Source of the DNA: Monodelphis domestica
Taxonomy: Eukaryota > Chordata > Mammalia > Didelphimorphia > Didelphidae
Reading direction: 5' to 3'
DNA: 64,000 nucleotides
Assembly: GCF_027887165.1 (NCBI RefSeq)
Contig: NC_077228.1
Location: 213,207,635-213,271,634, forward strand
Part shown: piece after piece, positions 10,701-22,701 of the stretch
Numbering within the stretch: the first letter of the stretch is position 1
How the letters are laid out: every line of letters begins with the position of its first letter
Translations under genes and position numbers: made by a program
The notes under the pieces: generated by a model
What the model was told of the DNA's origin: nothing
Databases searched by the model: none
The model's input: the letters and a program-made list of their open reading frames with translations, nothing else

Positions 10701-13700
10701 TGTGAAGAGGAACACTTTATTATGGCCAATAGAAGAGTTTGTATCTGACCATTGAGCAGGGAAGTGACATGATTAAACTTATGTTTTAGGAAAATAGTTT
10801 TTTAAATTAAAATTTAATTTATTTCCCCAATTATGTAATAACAATTTTCAGCATATGTTTTCTGAAATTATAAGATCCAAATTATCTCCTTCCCTTCCCC
10901 ATCTTGGAGATGGTAAATAATTTGGTCTGGGGTACACATTATGCAGAACATACTTCCATATTGGTCATTGTAAGAGAATACTCATATTAAACCAAAACTC
11001 CAAAATAAAAACCATAAATAAACTCAATATGAAAAATACTAAGCTTTGATCAGCATCCGACTCCTATAGTTCATTCTCGGAGGTGGATAGCATTCTTTGT
11101 CATAAACCTTTCAGAATTATCTCAGATCATTGTATTGCTGAGAGTAGCTAAAACTTTCATTAATCATAATATAGTATTGCTATTACTATGTACAGTGTTC
11201 TTCCAGTTCTGCTTAGTTCAATCTATATCAGTTACAGCCATTCCCCAATTGATAGACATCCCATCAATTTCCAATTTGCTAACACAAAAGAAGCTGCTAT
11301 AAGTATTTCTGTACAACTAGGTCCTTTTCCCTTTTCTTAATGCTTTCTTTGGTATACAAAGTGTGGTATGCAAAAGGTATGCAGTTTAAAGTCCTTTGGT
11401 CATAGTTAGGAGAATCTTTTATGGCTGTTTTACAGAACAAAGACTGGAAAGAGCAGAGTCAGGGAGGAGATGAATTAAAAGGTTATAGCAATAGTCCCAA
11501 GTGAGAAGTCATATGGACATAGGTAAAAAACTAGGGTGATAATTCTGATTAGAAGAATTGAAGAGATTCCAAATATTAAGGTAGAATTAACAAAATATAG
11601 CAACTCAGTATGCGCGATGAGGGAGAATGAGAGGGGATCAGGTTTGATAATCTGAATTGCTGGAAGGAGGAGGATGCTCTTGATAGAAATAGGAAATTTG
11701 TATGAGGCTTGGGGGAGGGGGAGAACAAGTTCTGACATGTTTGAAATGGGGAAAGTTTCGATAGGTAGCTGGTGATAAGTAGAGGTCAGAAGTATCTAAA
11801 TCTAGGAATTATCTGTGGAGAGAAGATAATTAAACCATTGAGAATTGGTGAGTAAGCTGAGAGTTATAGGGAGGGCCCAAGGTAGAACCTTGGGGTATAA
11901 TCAAATTTAAGAGTATCTAGGAGGAAGGGGTGGTTGATGAGAAAAATGTTGCCATAAGTGTAAATGACTCTTTCAGTGAGTTTTACTTTGAAAGAGAGGA
12001 GGGCTGATGGGGAAGATTTGGGTCTTTTTTTAAGCCTTGGGAAACAACCAATAAATAGATTGACAATTGGGATGATTGTAGAGGCAGAGCTGCTGGAGGG
12101 GATGTGATCAGGGATATAGTTGTAAAGATACAAGACATTCTCTCCCAAGACTAGAGTAAAGGAAAGAATGGGGTTGATGTCAAGGATTTTTGAGGAGAAT
12201 TTAGAAGAGGGAGTTTATGGTGATTGGCTCCTATTAAGTATGAAGGAAGATTCCACTGTGAAGGTGGGGAGAAGGGAGTTGGGTTGGGGGGCTTGAGAAC
12301 TGGTATGGAATAGCTGTTGCTGAAGGAGGGAGAAGAGGCAGTCCTTGGCAAGCAACAGAAAATCAATAAGGAGGAATAAAAGGGCCTCTTGTGGGGGCAG
12401 TTAGGTATCTCAGTGGATAGAGTGCTGGGCCTGCAGTCAGGAAGACGTAAGGTCAAATTTGGGCTTAAACATTTGGTAGCTGTGTGACCCTGGGCAAGTC
12501 ACTTCACTCTGTTTGCCTTAGTTTCCTCATCTATAAAATGAGCTGGAAAAAGAAATGGCAAACCACTTCAGTATGTTTGCCCCCCCCCCCCAATCCATAT
12601 TAGGTCATGAAGTATCAGATATGATTGAAAAATGACAGAATAGCAACCAAAAGGACCTCCTTATGTGGACCAAGGAAATAACTTGAACAAGACATAACTG
12701 AAGAAAAGAGTTCTGGCCAAAAGAAGCAGAACCTGGAGCCCAAACAATTAAAAGTTCTTCCAGAAACCAAAATGGGAAACCAGTACCTCTGAACTGTTCC
12801 AATAGGGTAGAGTAATGGCTAATAGGACAACCCCTGGAAGAAATTTAATAATGTAAATCTCAGCAGAGCTGAGTACTAGGAATTTATCAGAACTATAGGG
12901 TTTTCATCCTCAAATGTCTTGGTATTTATAATTTTGAGCTGTGCGCTGGACAGTGGGAGATATGCAGGGAGGGTCAGCTTCTTATCCATTGGTAATGGCA
13001 GGCAAGAGTTAATCTAAATCTTGTCAATGGAGGGGACAGGGGACCATTTTGTTACAACCTCTCGTAACAGGGAAAAGAATTTTTTTCAGTTAAATATTGT
13101 TAATTTATGACTTTCTATCAGTCATTTATGATGGTAGACAAAACCCTTCTTTTCTACTCTACTCCCCAAAAAGTAACATTAAGCAAAAACAGTCCAATAG
13201 AGTGACTGCATCTGACAGTGTGCACAACATTCTGTCCTAGGAATTAGGTCCTGCCTTTGCTGGGAGCATATAGGTAGATGTTTGTTTTTTTTATTCCCAG
13301 GGACCTTCAATTTTTTTAGCAATCTCTTTTATATATTACTGTATGCAGTCATATATTTTTCTTTTGGTTCTGCTCATTTCATTTCACTTGTTCACATGTT
13401 TTTCCTCAGGTTTTTCTGAATTCTTCATTTATTATTCCTTATTGCACAATAGAATCGATTTTATTCACATGCCATTTTTTGCATCAACACTAAAGATTCT
13501 ACAGAAAACTAAAACTGGGCACAATTGAAGGAATCCTGGATTCTAAGCATATTCATGATAGTTCAGAATAATTTTAGCCTTTATTATACCTAGTGGCTAA
13601 TTTTCATTAGAGGTCATTGTTGAAACTTCCAATAGAAAGCTATTTGTAATGCCATGTTATTATTCAGAGGTGAACTTGAATTGTGAATCCAATTTTCCTC

Positions 13701-16700
13701 TTAGTGGTTCTATCTGCATTTTTTCTTTGGAAATTAAAAAAAAAAAACTTATGGACTATCGAAACTTTTCTTTTATTCCTAGGGTGTTACGTCCTCCAGG
13801 GGGAGGGTCTAATTTTACTTTGGGTTTTGATGAGCCTAGTGAACAACCAGTGAGAAGAAACAAAATGGCATCTAATATTTTTGGAACATCTGAAGAAAAT
13901 CGACCTTCTTGGGCCAAGTCAGCAGGTATTTCTCACTTGCATGAACTTAGGTTATCTTTGAAAAGTATATATGCTTAAGCAATCTGAACTGTTTAGTGTT
14001 CCTGAAGAAAACATTAAGACTTAGTCTAATCATTAATAAAACAGGAAAGTTTAATTCTCTTTTGGTGAAGACGCTGCCTGGAAATAGTATCCTTTGAATG
14101 AATTGATAAGTTTTTCAAGACTTTTACTAATCTTACAACTTCTGGGTGGTGTGTTTTTCTTTTTAGTCATTACAATCTTGAATTCTAAGACTTATTCTTA
14201 TTTTTAGGGGCTCAGTCTAGTAGAGATGATTCTGAACCATCTGGGCTCCAAAGAAGAAACTCATCTGAAGCAGGTTCTGGAGATTTTGTAGGTCCAAAGG
14301 TTAGTATGCCATATAGCAATGCAAAAAGAATGTTTTGGATTTAAAAAAAAAAGAACAATAACTAATAGTGCTATGTACAATGCATTCGTATGTCAAAATT
14401 TGCAGATTGCTTTATCTCACCCCTAACAACTTTATATGGCACTACTTCTGTGAAAGGAGTAGTTTATATAAGAGAAATCAAGATCCTGTGGTTTAGTGGC
14501 TAAGCTCTAAATTAACATCTACTCAAACTTCTCTCTTAAACCAAGAATTACTTTTGTTCTCTTGTATTTGACCAGTGCTTTAGAGTCATAAAATCTGTCC
14601 AGGCTTACTCATTTTTAAGGAAATTAAGATCTAGAAAGATTGTAACCCGAGTTGCAAAATTGGTGCTAGAAACTATATTTCTGAGATGCATTGGGAAATT
14701 GGGTAAAGCTAGTTTACTTTTTGGTAAATTATTCCTAGCTGTTTGGACAGGTCTACCTTTACTAATCTCAGAGGTATGATAGGTATATCTGCTTTAGCTA
14801 AATACCTCTGCATACTACTTAAAAATTGTCAGATCATTTTTTTAAGCACTAACTTATGTCTTAGGATTGATACTAAGTATCAATTCCAAAGCAGAAAAAT
14901 GGCAAGGGGCTTAAGTGACTTGCTCAGGGTCATACAGCTAGGAAATGTCTGAGCTCAAATTTGAACCCAGACCTTCCTTGGGCTTGGCTCTCTATCCATT
15001 GCTACCTAGATGCCCCACATGATGCAATTTTTAACAAGAACCAAAATACTAATATCTCTATCTCTTTAACTAGTTTTCCTTTCTTTATGCCAAAACTCAG
15101 TTGGATATTAGATCAAAAAGATTTTTGTAGCCACTATCACTATCTCTGGTGAAACAGAACTTGTAAGCCTCTGGTTGTTGGGTCCACATGTTATATCTGT
15201 GTTGTCAAATGTTGGCTACAAAGTCTTATTTTTCCTTTTTTCCCCCCTTTGTAGGGAGAAGGTGATGTTCATGGTGAGTACTACTAGTTTGTTTCTGCTC
15301 TATGAATGGTTTTATAATAAAAATTTTAGACCAAGTTGTACTGGAGAGGATGAGGGTAGTAGAATAAATGAATTAGGTTGGACACAAGACCTGGATCCTG
15401 CTATAATTTATAAGGTGAGTTAAATGTATTAACAGTATTTTCTACAGAGGATAGAGAAGAAAAATACTAGAGATTGAATCACTCTATTAAGCTCCTACTA
15501 CTTACCAGGAACTGTTCTTGGCTTTGAAAGTATTTGGCACACAGATATAGAGATGGGAGGTCCTGGGTTCAAATTTGGCCTCAGACACTTCCTAGCTGTG
15601 GCACTCTGGGCGAATCATTTAACCCCAGTTGCCTAGCCCTTACCACTCTTCTGCCCTTAGGAATCAATTGATTCCTAAGACAGAAGAAGGTAAGGCTCTA
15701 AAAAAGAAAAAGGAAGTATTGGCACAGATGCAGTCATATCTCATGTTGTCATCAGCAATGAGATTATTACCACCTTTCTTTGGTTCATTTTTTTTTTTGC
15801 ATTTGTGGTTTAAGAAAGAAAACAATGAAACTTCATAAAAAGGGTACAATAAACTCCACAAAGGCAAAACAAAGCCAAATCCACAAGTCCTGAAATTGAG
15901 ATTAGTTTTGTCTTTGTCATGTTCACCGAGATTGTTCCCATAAATATCTGGCTTTTCAAGTTCAGTAAACAATATTTTTAAGCATAAGTGTATGTAGAAC
16001 TTTGTGTTTATTCAGCAAGATATAGAATCTTGCTGACTTTTATTAGAGGTTGGGTGCCAGGTAGAACCATAAGTTGAAAGCTAAATTGACAAATGTCAGA
16101 CATCTCTAGTTATAATGAATCCTCTCATTACAAATATCAATCAATGTTGATCATTTTAAAAATAGCTGCTGTCTATAAGAATGTGACAGTCCAGTTTTCT
16201 GATCTGTTTTCTCTTTGTCATGAGTCATTGCTGTATATAGTTTTACTTTAAGAATGAAATCCCTTAAGAACAAAATTCTCATCCACTCAAGCACAGTTCT
16301 TTGGGAAAGAATCAAGACACAAGAGTGCAGTTTGAATTTCCTAAAACCATTTCTAGAAAGACAAAGCTCAGTTATTTCTTTTTTGGTCCAAAGATTTGCA
16401 TACATGATTTGAAGTGAGCAGACTGTCCTTTTGATGACTGACTGATCAGTGGTCTTGACTAAGTAAAAAATCAGTAGACTGCTGTTCTTATAGTAGCATT
16501 CAAGTACCTAGAGATTATAGTAAATGTTATCATAAACTGAAATATTTCTCTGAGAAGTCTCTAATCCTTATTCAGGAATAGGTAGTCATGGAAATAATTA
16601 GGAATTTGGTATATGTAGTAGTAGCAGCTATACTTGGGCTACAAAAGAACAAGTACTTGACTAAATGGTATCAAATCCAATTTTTCAAGTTTTACTCTTT

Positions 16701-17931
16701 GAATGCAAGTAAGTGATAGAAAAAACATTTTACAGGGCAGCTAGGTGGCCCAGTAGCTAGAGAGCCCGGCCTAGAGATGGGAGACCTGGGTTCCAATCTG
16801 GCCTCAGACACTTAATAGCCGAGTGACTCTGGGCAAGTCACTTAGATGCCTTGGAACAAATATTTAGTATTCCAAGACAGAAGTTAAGGTTTAAAATTAA
16901 AAAAATAAAAAAACATTACTTTGCTTTGGATCACACTTAGGTTTCTTTTGATAGGTCAGTTTACCCCTTCTATATAGTTTTGTGGTGGTTTTTGCTAGAA
17001 GTAAATATCTACTACTAGACCTTTAGCATGACATTGTTCATTTGGATCTTTGTTATAGAGAAAATTATTATAACTATCTGGTGTTTGCAGTGACTAAACT
17101 TCCTTAAAATCCCAAATCAATATTAACTGAAATACCTGCTATGGTAGAAGTGTATCATAGGGAAGCTTCAATGGTAATCTCATTTTTTGGTGCCAATTAT
17201 CAGTATTTAAATATTATTTGTATAAGTCCTATTCATGTGATGTTTTTCTCTTGATTAGCATATTGTTGGCATAGTACTTTAAACTCTTAATTATAGTGGC
17301 TTACAGTAGTCTGGCACTCTCCATCATCATAATCATTGTTGACATTTGTGTCACACAAGGTTTTACAAAGTCTGCTTAACTTGTGATCCTTCTTAGTTAC
17401 AGGACCTGGAATAATCTGTATTTACCAGAAAGATGGTGTTTTAGTTATGAAAGTCCTATTAATTCCCCCCCCAATCCACATGAATAATTTGATTTTTTTC
17501 CCCCATTCCCCCCAATAATTTATATATGGGATTATTCAGCACCTTTCAATTTTTTCTTTTTGCTTATGTGGGATGAACCATTTAGATACTCTGAACCTCT
17601 AGCTGCTTATATATTTCCCATTTAACTGAGGTGTGTGTTTGACTCTGCCCATGGAAATGCTCTCTGCTTTCTGGAAATCAAATGGTTAGAGCTATATTGT
17701 TTTTAGAAATTTCTTTTATTACAAGCTATTTTAATCATTACATATTTCCCTGGGGAGAGGTTGGTAGTCTCCATCCGTGGGTCTCTTTAAGAGAATATAC
17801 ATTCATCTCTTAAGTGATTTGGACATTGCTTTGGCCTCCAGACAGAACAGATGGTTGAGTTTCTTCTAGATCTGGGACTGGCCCTTGTAATCTCTTCTCA
17901 ACCTTGTCTTCCTCTTCCCTCTCCCCTAGAG

Positions 17932-17987
<56 letters not shown>

Positions 17988-20932
17988 ATTTTATTATATT
18001 ATATTTTAAATAAATATATATATAAAGCTCTTCCCCATATGTATGGGGAAGAGAGAGTAAGTAGAATTTCTAGCTGGACCAATAAATACTTCGATCCTAA
18101 GGTCTGTTCCTTTGTAATGGTTCAAGCTTTATAAAGATCATGTTCTTCATTTGATGTAAATTAGATATATGACTAGGGGAAGAAATAGCTGATATATTCC
18201 AAAACTGACCTAAGGAAGTGAAAGCTGCCATTGTAGAACTGTAGATTGATTCACCGTGCTTCAGGGTATATCCACTAACTGTGAAACAATGAAGTATTCA
18301 CCACGAACCAATTAATTCAGACTTTCAGAAGTTCTTCATAGTGTTGAGCGGGTAGGCAATGTCAGATCAACTTGGGTGTAACATTTTGGAATTGAAAGCT
18401 GAAATCATGTATGAATCTTTTGAAACATTAAATTCAGTTCCCAAATTCCAAAAACTTACCCATTTTGCTTTCCCAATAAACTGCCTTCTGTTCCCCTGTT
18501 CATTTGTAAAAAATACTGTTATTTTGGTTTTGCTATTACTAGATCTACCCTCAAACATATTATACTTTATAACAAGACAACATAATCATATAAAACAGAT
18601 CCACATATTGGCAATATCCTGCATTGTTTTTCACCTTTAGCCCATTATCTTTCTGGCCTTCCCAGGTTTCTCTGAATTGTTAACATTCAGATATTATAAT
18701 TGAGTTCTGTTAATCCCCGATTGATAGGCATCTATTTAATTTCTAGTTCTTTGCTACAACAAATTAAGCTATAAATACTCTTTTACCTGTGTGTTCTTTC
18801 CCTTAATCTCTTTAAGGCATTAGTCTAGATATAGTATCTATCACAGTCACAGGATATGCACAATTTAGTGACATTTTGGGTATGATTCTAAAATACTTTT
18901 TAGAATGGCTGCACCCATTTTACAGCTCCACCAGCAGTGCTATAGCATGTCTATTTTCTCTGAGCCTCATGTTCCTGTTCTGTAGACTTGTAGAACTTGG
19001 GTTTTAATCATACACAAATGGATACATGACCTTGAGATAAAACATTGCATGATAAATTAGAGAATGGATGGAAATGCCTATTATAACTATACGAATATAT
19101 ACAATTGCTAAGAATAAGAGACTTTTTGCCCAAACATGACTGAACGGATTCATTGGAGAAAAAGTGGAGTTTTGATTACTTAGAATTGAAAAAAGCTTTT
19201 TTGTATAAACAAAAGCATATTACCATTAGAATTAGAAGAAAAAGTTAATTTTGGATTAATAAAACTTTGCAGCAAATTTCTCTGATCAATAAGTCTGATA
19301 TCCAAGATATGTAAGGAATATATATAATTAGGAACAAAAGGAATTCCCTAACAGATAGATGGTGAAAGGATGTGAAAGGCAATTTTGAGAAAAACAAGCT
19401 ATCAACAACCATATCAAAATGCTTTTAAAGCCATAAATAAGTGAAATGTAAAGGACATAGGTACAAAAATATTCATAGCAATTCCTCTTGTTGGAATTGC
19501 TATGAATATTTTGTTGTAGCCAAGCCAATCTTGCTGTAGCCAAGAACTGGAAATCAAATTGGTAATTTCCCCCCATCAGGTGGATAATAACTTCATAAAA
19601 TGTGATATGTGAATGAAAAGTCAGATTCAAGAGAAAAACAATACAATACAATAACAACACAAGCAAAGGAAAATAATTGTGGAAAACATAAGATTTTTGG
19701 TTAGTGCAGTAACCAGTCATGACCCCCAGATGTTTGACCAGCAGAAAGGTGGTAGATTGGAGGTGCAGAGTTAGACATATTTTCAGACAGGGCCAAAATT
19801 TGGAGTGATATTTTGTAACTGGATTGTTTATTTGTTTAAAGGATGGCTTTTTTTTTTTTTGGATGAGGATGCAGTCAAAAATTAGAGATGGTGATAATAC
19901 TAAAAGTTAGAACCATCATTGAGACACTTAAAAAAATACTCAGAAAAGAACCTGCAGTAGGGGACAAAACCAAAGCAAAGGCAGTGTTGGAATTACTCTA
20001 TTAAATTTGAAATAAAGTAGAAAAAAAATTGGCTTTGTATAGTGGTGACTTTGTTTTTAAAGGCAGACCATTTTCCTTTGTATAAGTAAATGTGTTTCAT
20101 GCTTATTAACTTCATAGTAAAATTGAGTAAAAATTTTAAATTATATAAACTCCAGACTCTTAAGATTAGGTCAGTAATAACAGGACATTGATTTTTTTTT
20201 TACCCTTACCTTCCATCTTGGAGTCAATACTGTGTATTGGCTCCAAGGTAGAAGGAGTGGTAAAGGCTAGGCAATGGGGGTCAAGTGACTTGCCCAGGGT
20301 CACACACCTGGGAATTGTCTGAGGCCAGATTTGAACCTAGGACCTCCCGTCTCTAGGGCTGGCTCTCAATCCATTGAGCTACCCAGCTGCCCCCTGCATT
20401 CACACTCTTAATAGTTCTTTTTCTGGAGGGTAGATGGCATTTGTCATCCCTCCAGGCAGAAATGAAGAGGTTGGTTTTTTTTTGAGACCATTCACACTAT
20501 GAATTTAAGAACTGCAGCTAGTTTGGTGTTAACCTACCATATATTTAACTTCTTCATCTTAAGCAAATGTCTAAACTTGGAAAAACATTGGTTCCAAAAG
20601 ACTTAAATTACAAATTGAAAGGCTGGAATTAGAAACAGGAGAAGAATCTGTATTGTCTAATACTTATGTATCCAATGTATCCAAAGTGATATTTCGTTAG
20701 GGGGACAAAGGGGGAGGTCTGAATAGTAGAAGAAGGGAGAGACTGTCTAACTTGATTTTCTGTCACAATAGAAAACATGGAAGTTGATTTACAAGTTGAC
20801 CTGGGACAGAATGAAGAGAAATCTGTGCCTGCTGCACCTGTTCCCAGTCCAGTTGCATCAGCACCAGCACCAGCACCAGCACCATCCAGAAGAAATCCAC
20901 CTGGTGGCAAGTCCAGCTTAGTCCTTGGTTAA
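6998..20932 (+). CDS. JPT1: JPT1 (HN1), Jupiter microtubule-associated homolog 1; five coding exons
   Basis: Coding exons read from splice sites and frame: 6998-7053, 13783-13925, 14208-14299, 15255-15273 and 20772-20932 (stop TAA), giving 156 codons against 154 in human. All introns are GT-AG. The protein starts [14 protein letters not shown], has the conserved [12 protein letters not shown] box at about residues 19-30 and [15 protein letters not shown] further on, then a serine-rich [13 protein letters not shown] segment, and ends KSSLVLG. It is a small, low-complexity, probably disordered protein with no enzymatic domain. Known of the family: JPT1 is cytosolic and nuclear and reported to modulate AKT/GSK3B signalling. 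The last exon carries an Ala-Pro run (APAPAPAP) a little longer than I recall for human. The start is fixed by homology and the CACCATG context. Exon 4 is only 19 bases. Identification is very secure. Confidence 0.95.
7701..8390. other. JPT1 intron 1, unique-looking
   Basis: Sequence shoulder of the CpG island and then ordinary intron; no repeat recognised. Open frames here on both strands are GC-driven. Confidence 0.5.
8391..8497 (+). repeat. Left arm of a 107-bp inverted repeat
   Basis: The reverse complement of 9018-9124 aligns to this segment with no gaps and about 89 of 107 matches by hand count. Identical blocks include AGACAATAAAAACTTTAA, and a 23-base block whose core is CAAAGAAAAATAAAAGT. 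Confidence 0.85.
9018..9124 (-). repeat. Right arm of a 107-bp inverted repeat
   Basis: Partner of 8391-8497, separated by 520 bases of AT-rich intron. It may be two opposed copies of one old repeat or the long terminal inverted repeats of an unnamed DNA transposon. I see no clear target-site duplication outside the arms. Confidence 0.85.
9223..9380 (+). mobile_element. hAT-like DNA transposon remnant
   Basis: Begins CAAGGGTTCTTAATCTGGGG and ends near AGTTAGAGAACTCCTG, a decayed inverted terminus. The interior TTTCAATATAATTGGTTTTG and CATTACTCTGAGAAGGGG match a pattern repeated at 41465-41700 and, inverted, at 41920-42085. Family name not assigned. Confidence 0.5.
9381..9940. other. JPT1 intron 1, nothing recognised
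   Basis: AT-rich, no supported feature. Confidence 0.4.
9941..10215 (+). mobile_element. MIR-like fragments
   Basis: GCAGTTGAGAAAATGAGGCT and neighbouring diverged sequence resemble antisense MIR, while a GGATAAAGGGCTGGTCTTGG stretch resembles a sense SINE head. Low certainty. Confidence 0.3.
10262..10790 (-). mobile_element. L2/CR1-like LINE 3' part (antisense)
   Basis: Opens with GCATGTACTAAGTGCCCTCT (antisense L2 end). It continues through GAGGAAGGGAGTACATTCCT and GCAGGGAAGTGACATGATTA, the antisense of the L2-like HVTPLL region. Interrupted at about 10791 by an L1 tail and resumes at about 11440. Confidence 0.5.
10791..11345 (-). mobile_element. Old L1 3' end (antisense), inserted in L2-like LINE
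   Basis: CAGCCATTCCCCAATTGATA and TTCTGTACAACTAGGTCC are antisense marsupial L1 tail signatures, also seen at 49100-49180. The left boundary is T/A-rich, fitting the poly(A) end. Diverged, so old. Confidence 0.6.
11440..12390 (-). mobile_element. L2/CR1-like LINE, continuation (antisense)
   Basis: GA-rich sequence with GGGAGGGCCCAAGGTAGAAC and similar phrases, matching the antisense of the LINE reverse-transcriptase region. Several minus-strand open frames are fragments of this, not host genes. Confidence 0.45.
12393..12640 (+). mobile_element. SINE type B with a C-run
   Basis: GGGGCAGTTAGGTATCTCAG head, a CTCATCTATAAAATGAGCTG tail and AAGAAATGGCAAACCACTTC. It carries a C homopolymer at 12580-12592 where the CCAAGAAA motif normally sits. 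Confidence 0.75.
12641..13335. other. JPT1 intron 1, nothing recognised
   Basis: No gene or repeat that I can support. Confidence 0.35.
13336..13480 (-). mobile_element. L1 3' tail fragment (antisense)
   Basis: TTGGTTCTGCTCATTTCATT and TTATTGCACAATAGAAT match the antisense L1 tail phrase order seen at 48960-49070, in decayed form. Confidence 0.45.
14830..15018 (-). mobile_element. SINE type A (antisense) in JPT1 intron 3
   Basis: TTAGGATTGATACTAAGTAT, AGTGACTTGCTCAGGGTCAT core and a TACCTAGATGCCCC head end. Moderately diverged. Confidence 0.8.
15545..15705 (+). mobile_element. SINE type A, head truncated
   Basis: GAGATGGGAGGTCCTGGGTT, the CACTCTGGGCGAATCATTTA core, and an AAGACAGAAGAAGGTAAGGC tail. 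The head before 15545 is missing. Confidence 0.75.
15706..16730. other. JPT1 intron 4, nothing recognised
   Basis: No supported gene or repeat; AT-rich. Confidence 0.35.
16736..16912 (+). mobile_element. SINE type A
   Basis: GGGCAGCTAGGTGGCCCAG head, GACTCTGGGCAAGTCACTTA core and a CCAAGACAGAAGTTAAGG tail with A-run. AAAAAACATT flanks both sides, a likely target-site duplication. Confidence 0.85.
17933..17984 (+). repeat. (TA)26 microsatellite in JPT1 intron 4
   Basis: Fifty-two bases of uninterrupted TA followed by AT-rich sequence. Confidence 0.95.
18690..18985 (-). mobile_element. Old L1 3' region (antisense)
   Basis: Contains TTAATCCCCGATTGATAGGC, then TTACAGCTCCACCAGCAGTG. These are decayed forms of antisense L1 tail phrases (CATTCCCCAATTGATGGGC; CAATTCCACCAACAATGC). 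Confidence 0.5.
19040..19720 (+). mobile_element. L1 ORF2 C-terminal and 3' remnant
   Basis: The plus-strand frame at about 19185-19400 resembles the L1 ORF2 KLKxFCxNKxNxxxIRR to SDKxLISxIYKELIQ stretch in broken form. It is followed by tail-like GCCAAGAACTGGAAATCAAA at about 19535. It holds an unusual hairpin at 19466-19512. Confidence 0.5.
19466..19512. repeat. Perfect 20-bp stem, 7-base loop hairpin
   Basis: Arms AAAATATTCATAGCAATTCC (19466-19485) and GGAATTGCTATGAATATTTT (19493-19512) are exact reverse complements around TCTTGTT. It sits in an L1 tail that elsewhere in the window has only one arm. Confidence 0.9.
20192..20395 (-). mobile_element. SINE type A (antisense), little diverged
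   Basis: CCCTTACCTTCCATCTTGGA, the GTGACTTGCCCAGGGTCACA core and a GAGCTACCCAGCTGCCCCC end. A T-run on the left is the poly(A) tail. Confidence 0.9.
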
Positions 20933-21760
20933 ATATGACTTTTTTTTTCCTCCCCTCCATGCTTGTGAACTGCACAACTTGAGCCTGATTGTACATCTCT
21001 TCAAAATTTCTTTCATTAAAAAAGCACTTTATGTACTGCTGCCTTTTTTTTTTTAAGAATTATTATCCCCATTTTCCAGGTCTGCAGGCCATGGCATGAG
21101 TGTTCTCTAGTAGGTTGCTGAGCGAACACTTTATGAAGCTTAGTGATGTGTTTTCAAGAACTAAAAACTCCGTTCTACATGTGTTAGTTTTTTGTACCTA
21201 GGTGGTTTTTAAAACTCCATTCTTGATCAACCTTATTGATCAAACGAGGCTCAATAGACCCATGTAAACAGTCTGAAGGTACAGTTCTTCTCAGGCCCCC
21301 GAAACACAAAGTTGACTTCATCCAAGGCTGTCTCTTTGGTTTCAATCTAATTTATCCTGTAAATAGCCTTTGCTACAAGCATCCACACTTTTCTGTGCCA
21401 TACAAACCCGTAAAGAGCCCTGGGCCTCATGCCTTGCTGACTGGAAAGCAGAGAATCTGTCTCTAGATTTTGAACACAGGAACTAAACCAGGAGTAAAAT
21501 TGATGTCTGAGCCTAAGGCGGAAAGGAGTTGAGTGTCCAATTGAATTTAACTGGATTCAAAAACAGTAGAGCAAGGGGAGTGAATCATACAGAAAGTGAG
21601 TATTCATCAAGGAATGTATCCTGCAGGGGTATTTTCCCTACAAAATGATTCAGTGCTGTGTGCATGAACATGCTGGTGCTTGACCATGAAGTGAAAGTCT
21701 CATCTTTAAAATGTGTTGTAATTTCATTAATCTGGGCTGTTTAAAGTAAACAACAGAGAA
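20933..21760 (+). other. JPT1: Probable JPT1 3' UTR
   Basis: Follows the stop codon. An ATTAAA hexamer at 21015-21020 is a candidate poly(A) signal about 85 bases after the stop. Further sequence to about 21.75 kb is unique-looking and may be a longer UTR isoform, but I see no AATAAA to fix its end. Confidence 0.5.
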
Positions 21761-22390
21761 GTTTTGAAGTGTTGTGTCCTGTGTTTGTTTGTTTTTTTTT
21801 TTAGGTGGGGGAGGGAGTAGATTTTTACTCTAATATATGTTTTGGTTTTATTCTTGTTCTCCTATGAATTGTTCATTTCTTTATTCTATTATTTTTACAA
21901 TTTACACTTGGGTTTGCCTTCTTGGTTTTAACTTCTTAAAGTTTAAGAAATGACAATTAAGAACAAAGATTCTCTACTCCAGAAACAAGATATTGGAATA
22001 AGGATAATACTTAGCTAGTGGGAATCAACAGTATCAGATGTTTCCTTCATAAAACCTTTTTTACCAGACCTGCTGTACAAACATTCTCTTGATAGCATTG
22101 TTTCTGCCACACTGAATTGTTCATCTCTAGCTGAGGACCAGAAATGAGAGAAACAAAAGGTGTGGGCCAGTCAAATAATGGATCATTCATTAACCACTGC
22201 TTATTTGGAAGAAGGCATAATCAAGTACTAACCACACTTTCTTGCAAATACTGCAAAATATTTTATTTGCTAAACAATGTGAGACTACAATTTTCACCTT
22301 TTCTATCTTCCTTTAACCAAATCAAGTTGTTAGCTTACATTTTAAGAAACTGATATTAGATTAGGGCAAGAGCTAGGCAAACTAGGGGTT
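21761..22390. other. Intergenic, nothing recognised
   Basis: A poly-T run at about 21790-21802; no supported feature otherwise. Confidence 0.35.
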
Positions 22391-22394
22391 AAGT

Positions 22395-22701
22395 AACTTG
22401 CCCAAATTTGGAATTATGCCCAAAGGGCTTGAAAAGAATGCCTACCCTTTGAAACAGCAATACTACTACTAGGTTTGTACCCCCAAAAGATAAAAAGGAT
22501 TGTACAAAAATATTCATAGCTGTGCTTTTTGTGGTGGCAAAAAAATTGGAAAATGAGGGGATGCCGTTTGATTGGAAAATGGCTGAACAAATTGTGGTAT
22601 CTGTTAGTGATGGAATACTATTGTGCTATAAGGAATGATGAAATGAGCAGAGAGCAGAACCAAGAGAATGTTGTACACAGAAACTGAAACATGGGGGGGG
22701 G
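22395..22701 (+). mobile_element. L1 3' tail, first part (split)
   Basis: TTGCCCAAATTTGGAATTAT, GCAATACTACTACTAGGTTT, GTGATGGAATACTATTGTGC and GTACACAGAAACTGAAACAT follow the L1 tail order. It resumes at 23165 after a foreign segment. Confidence 0.7.
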
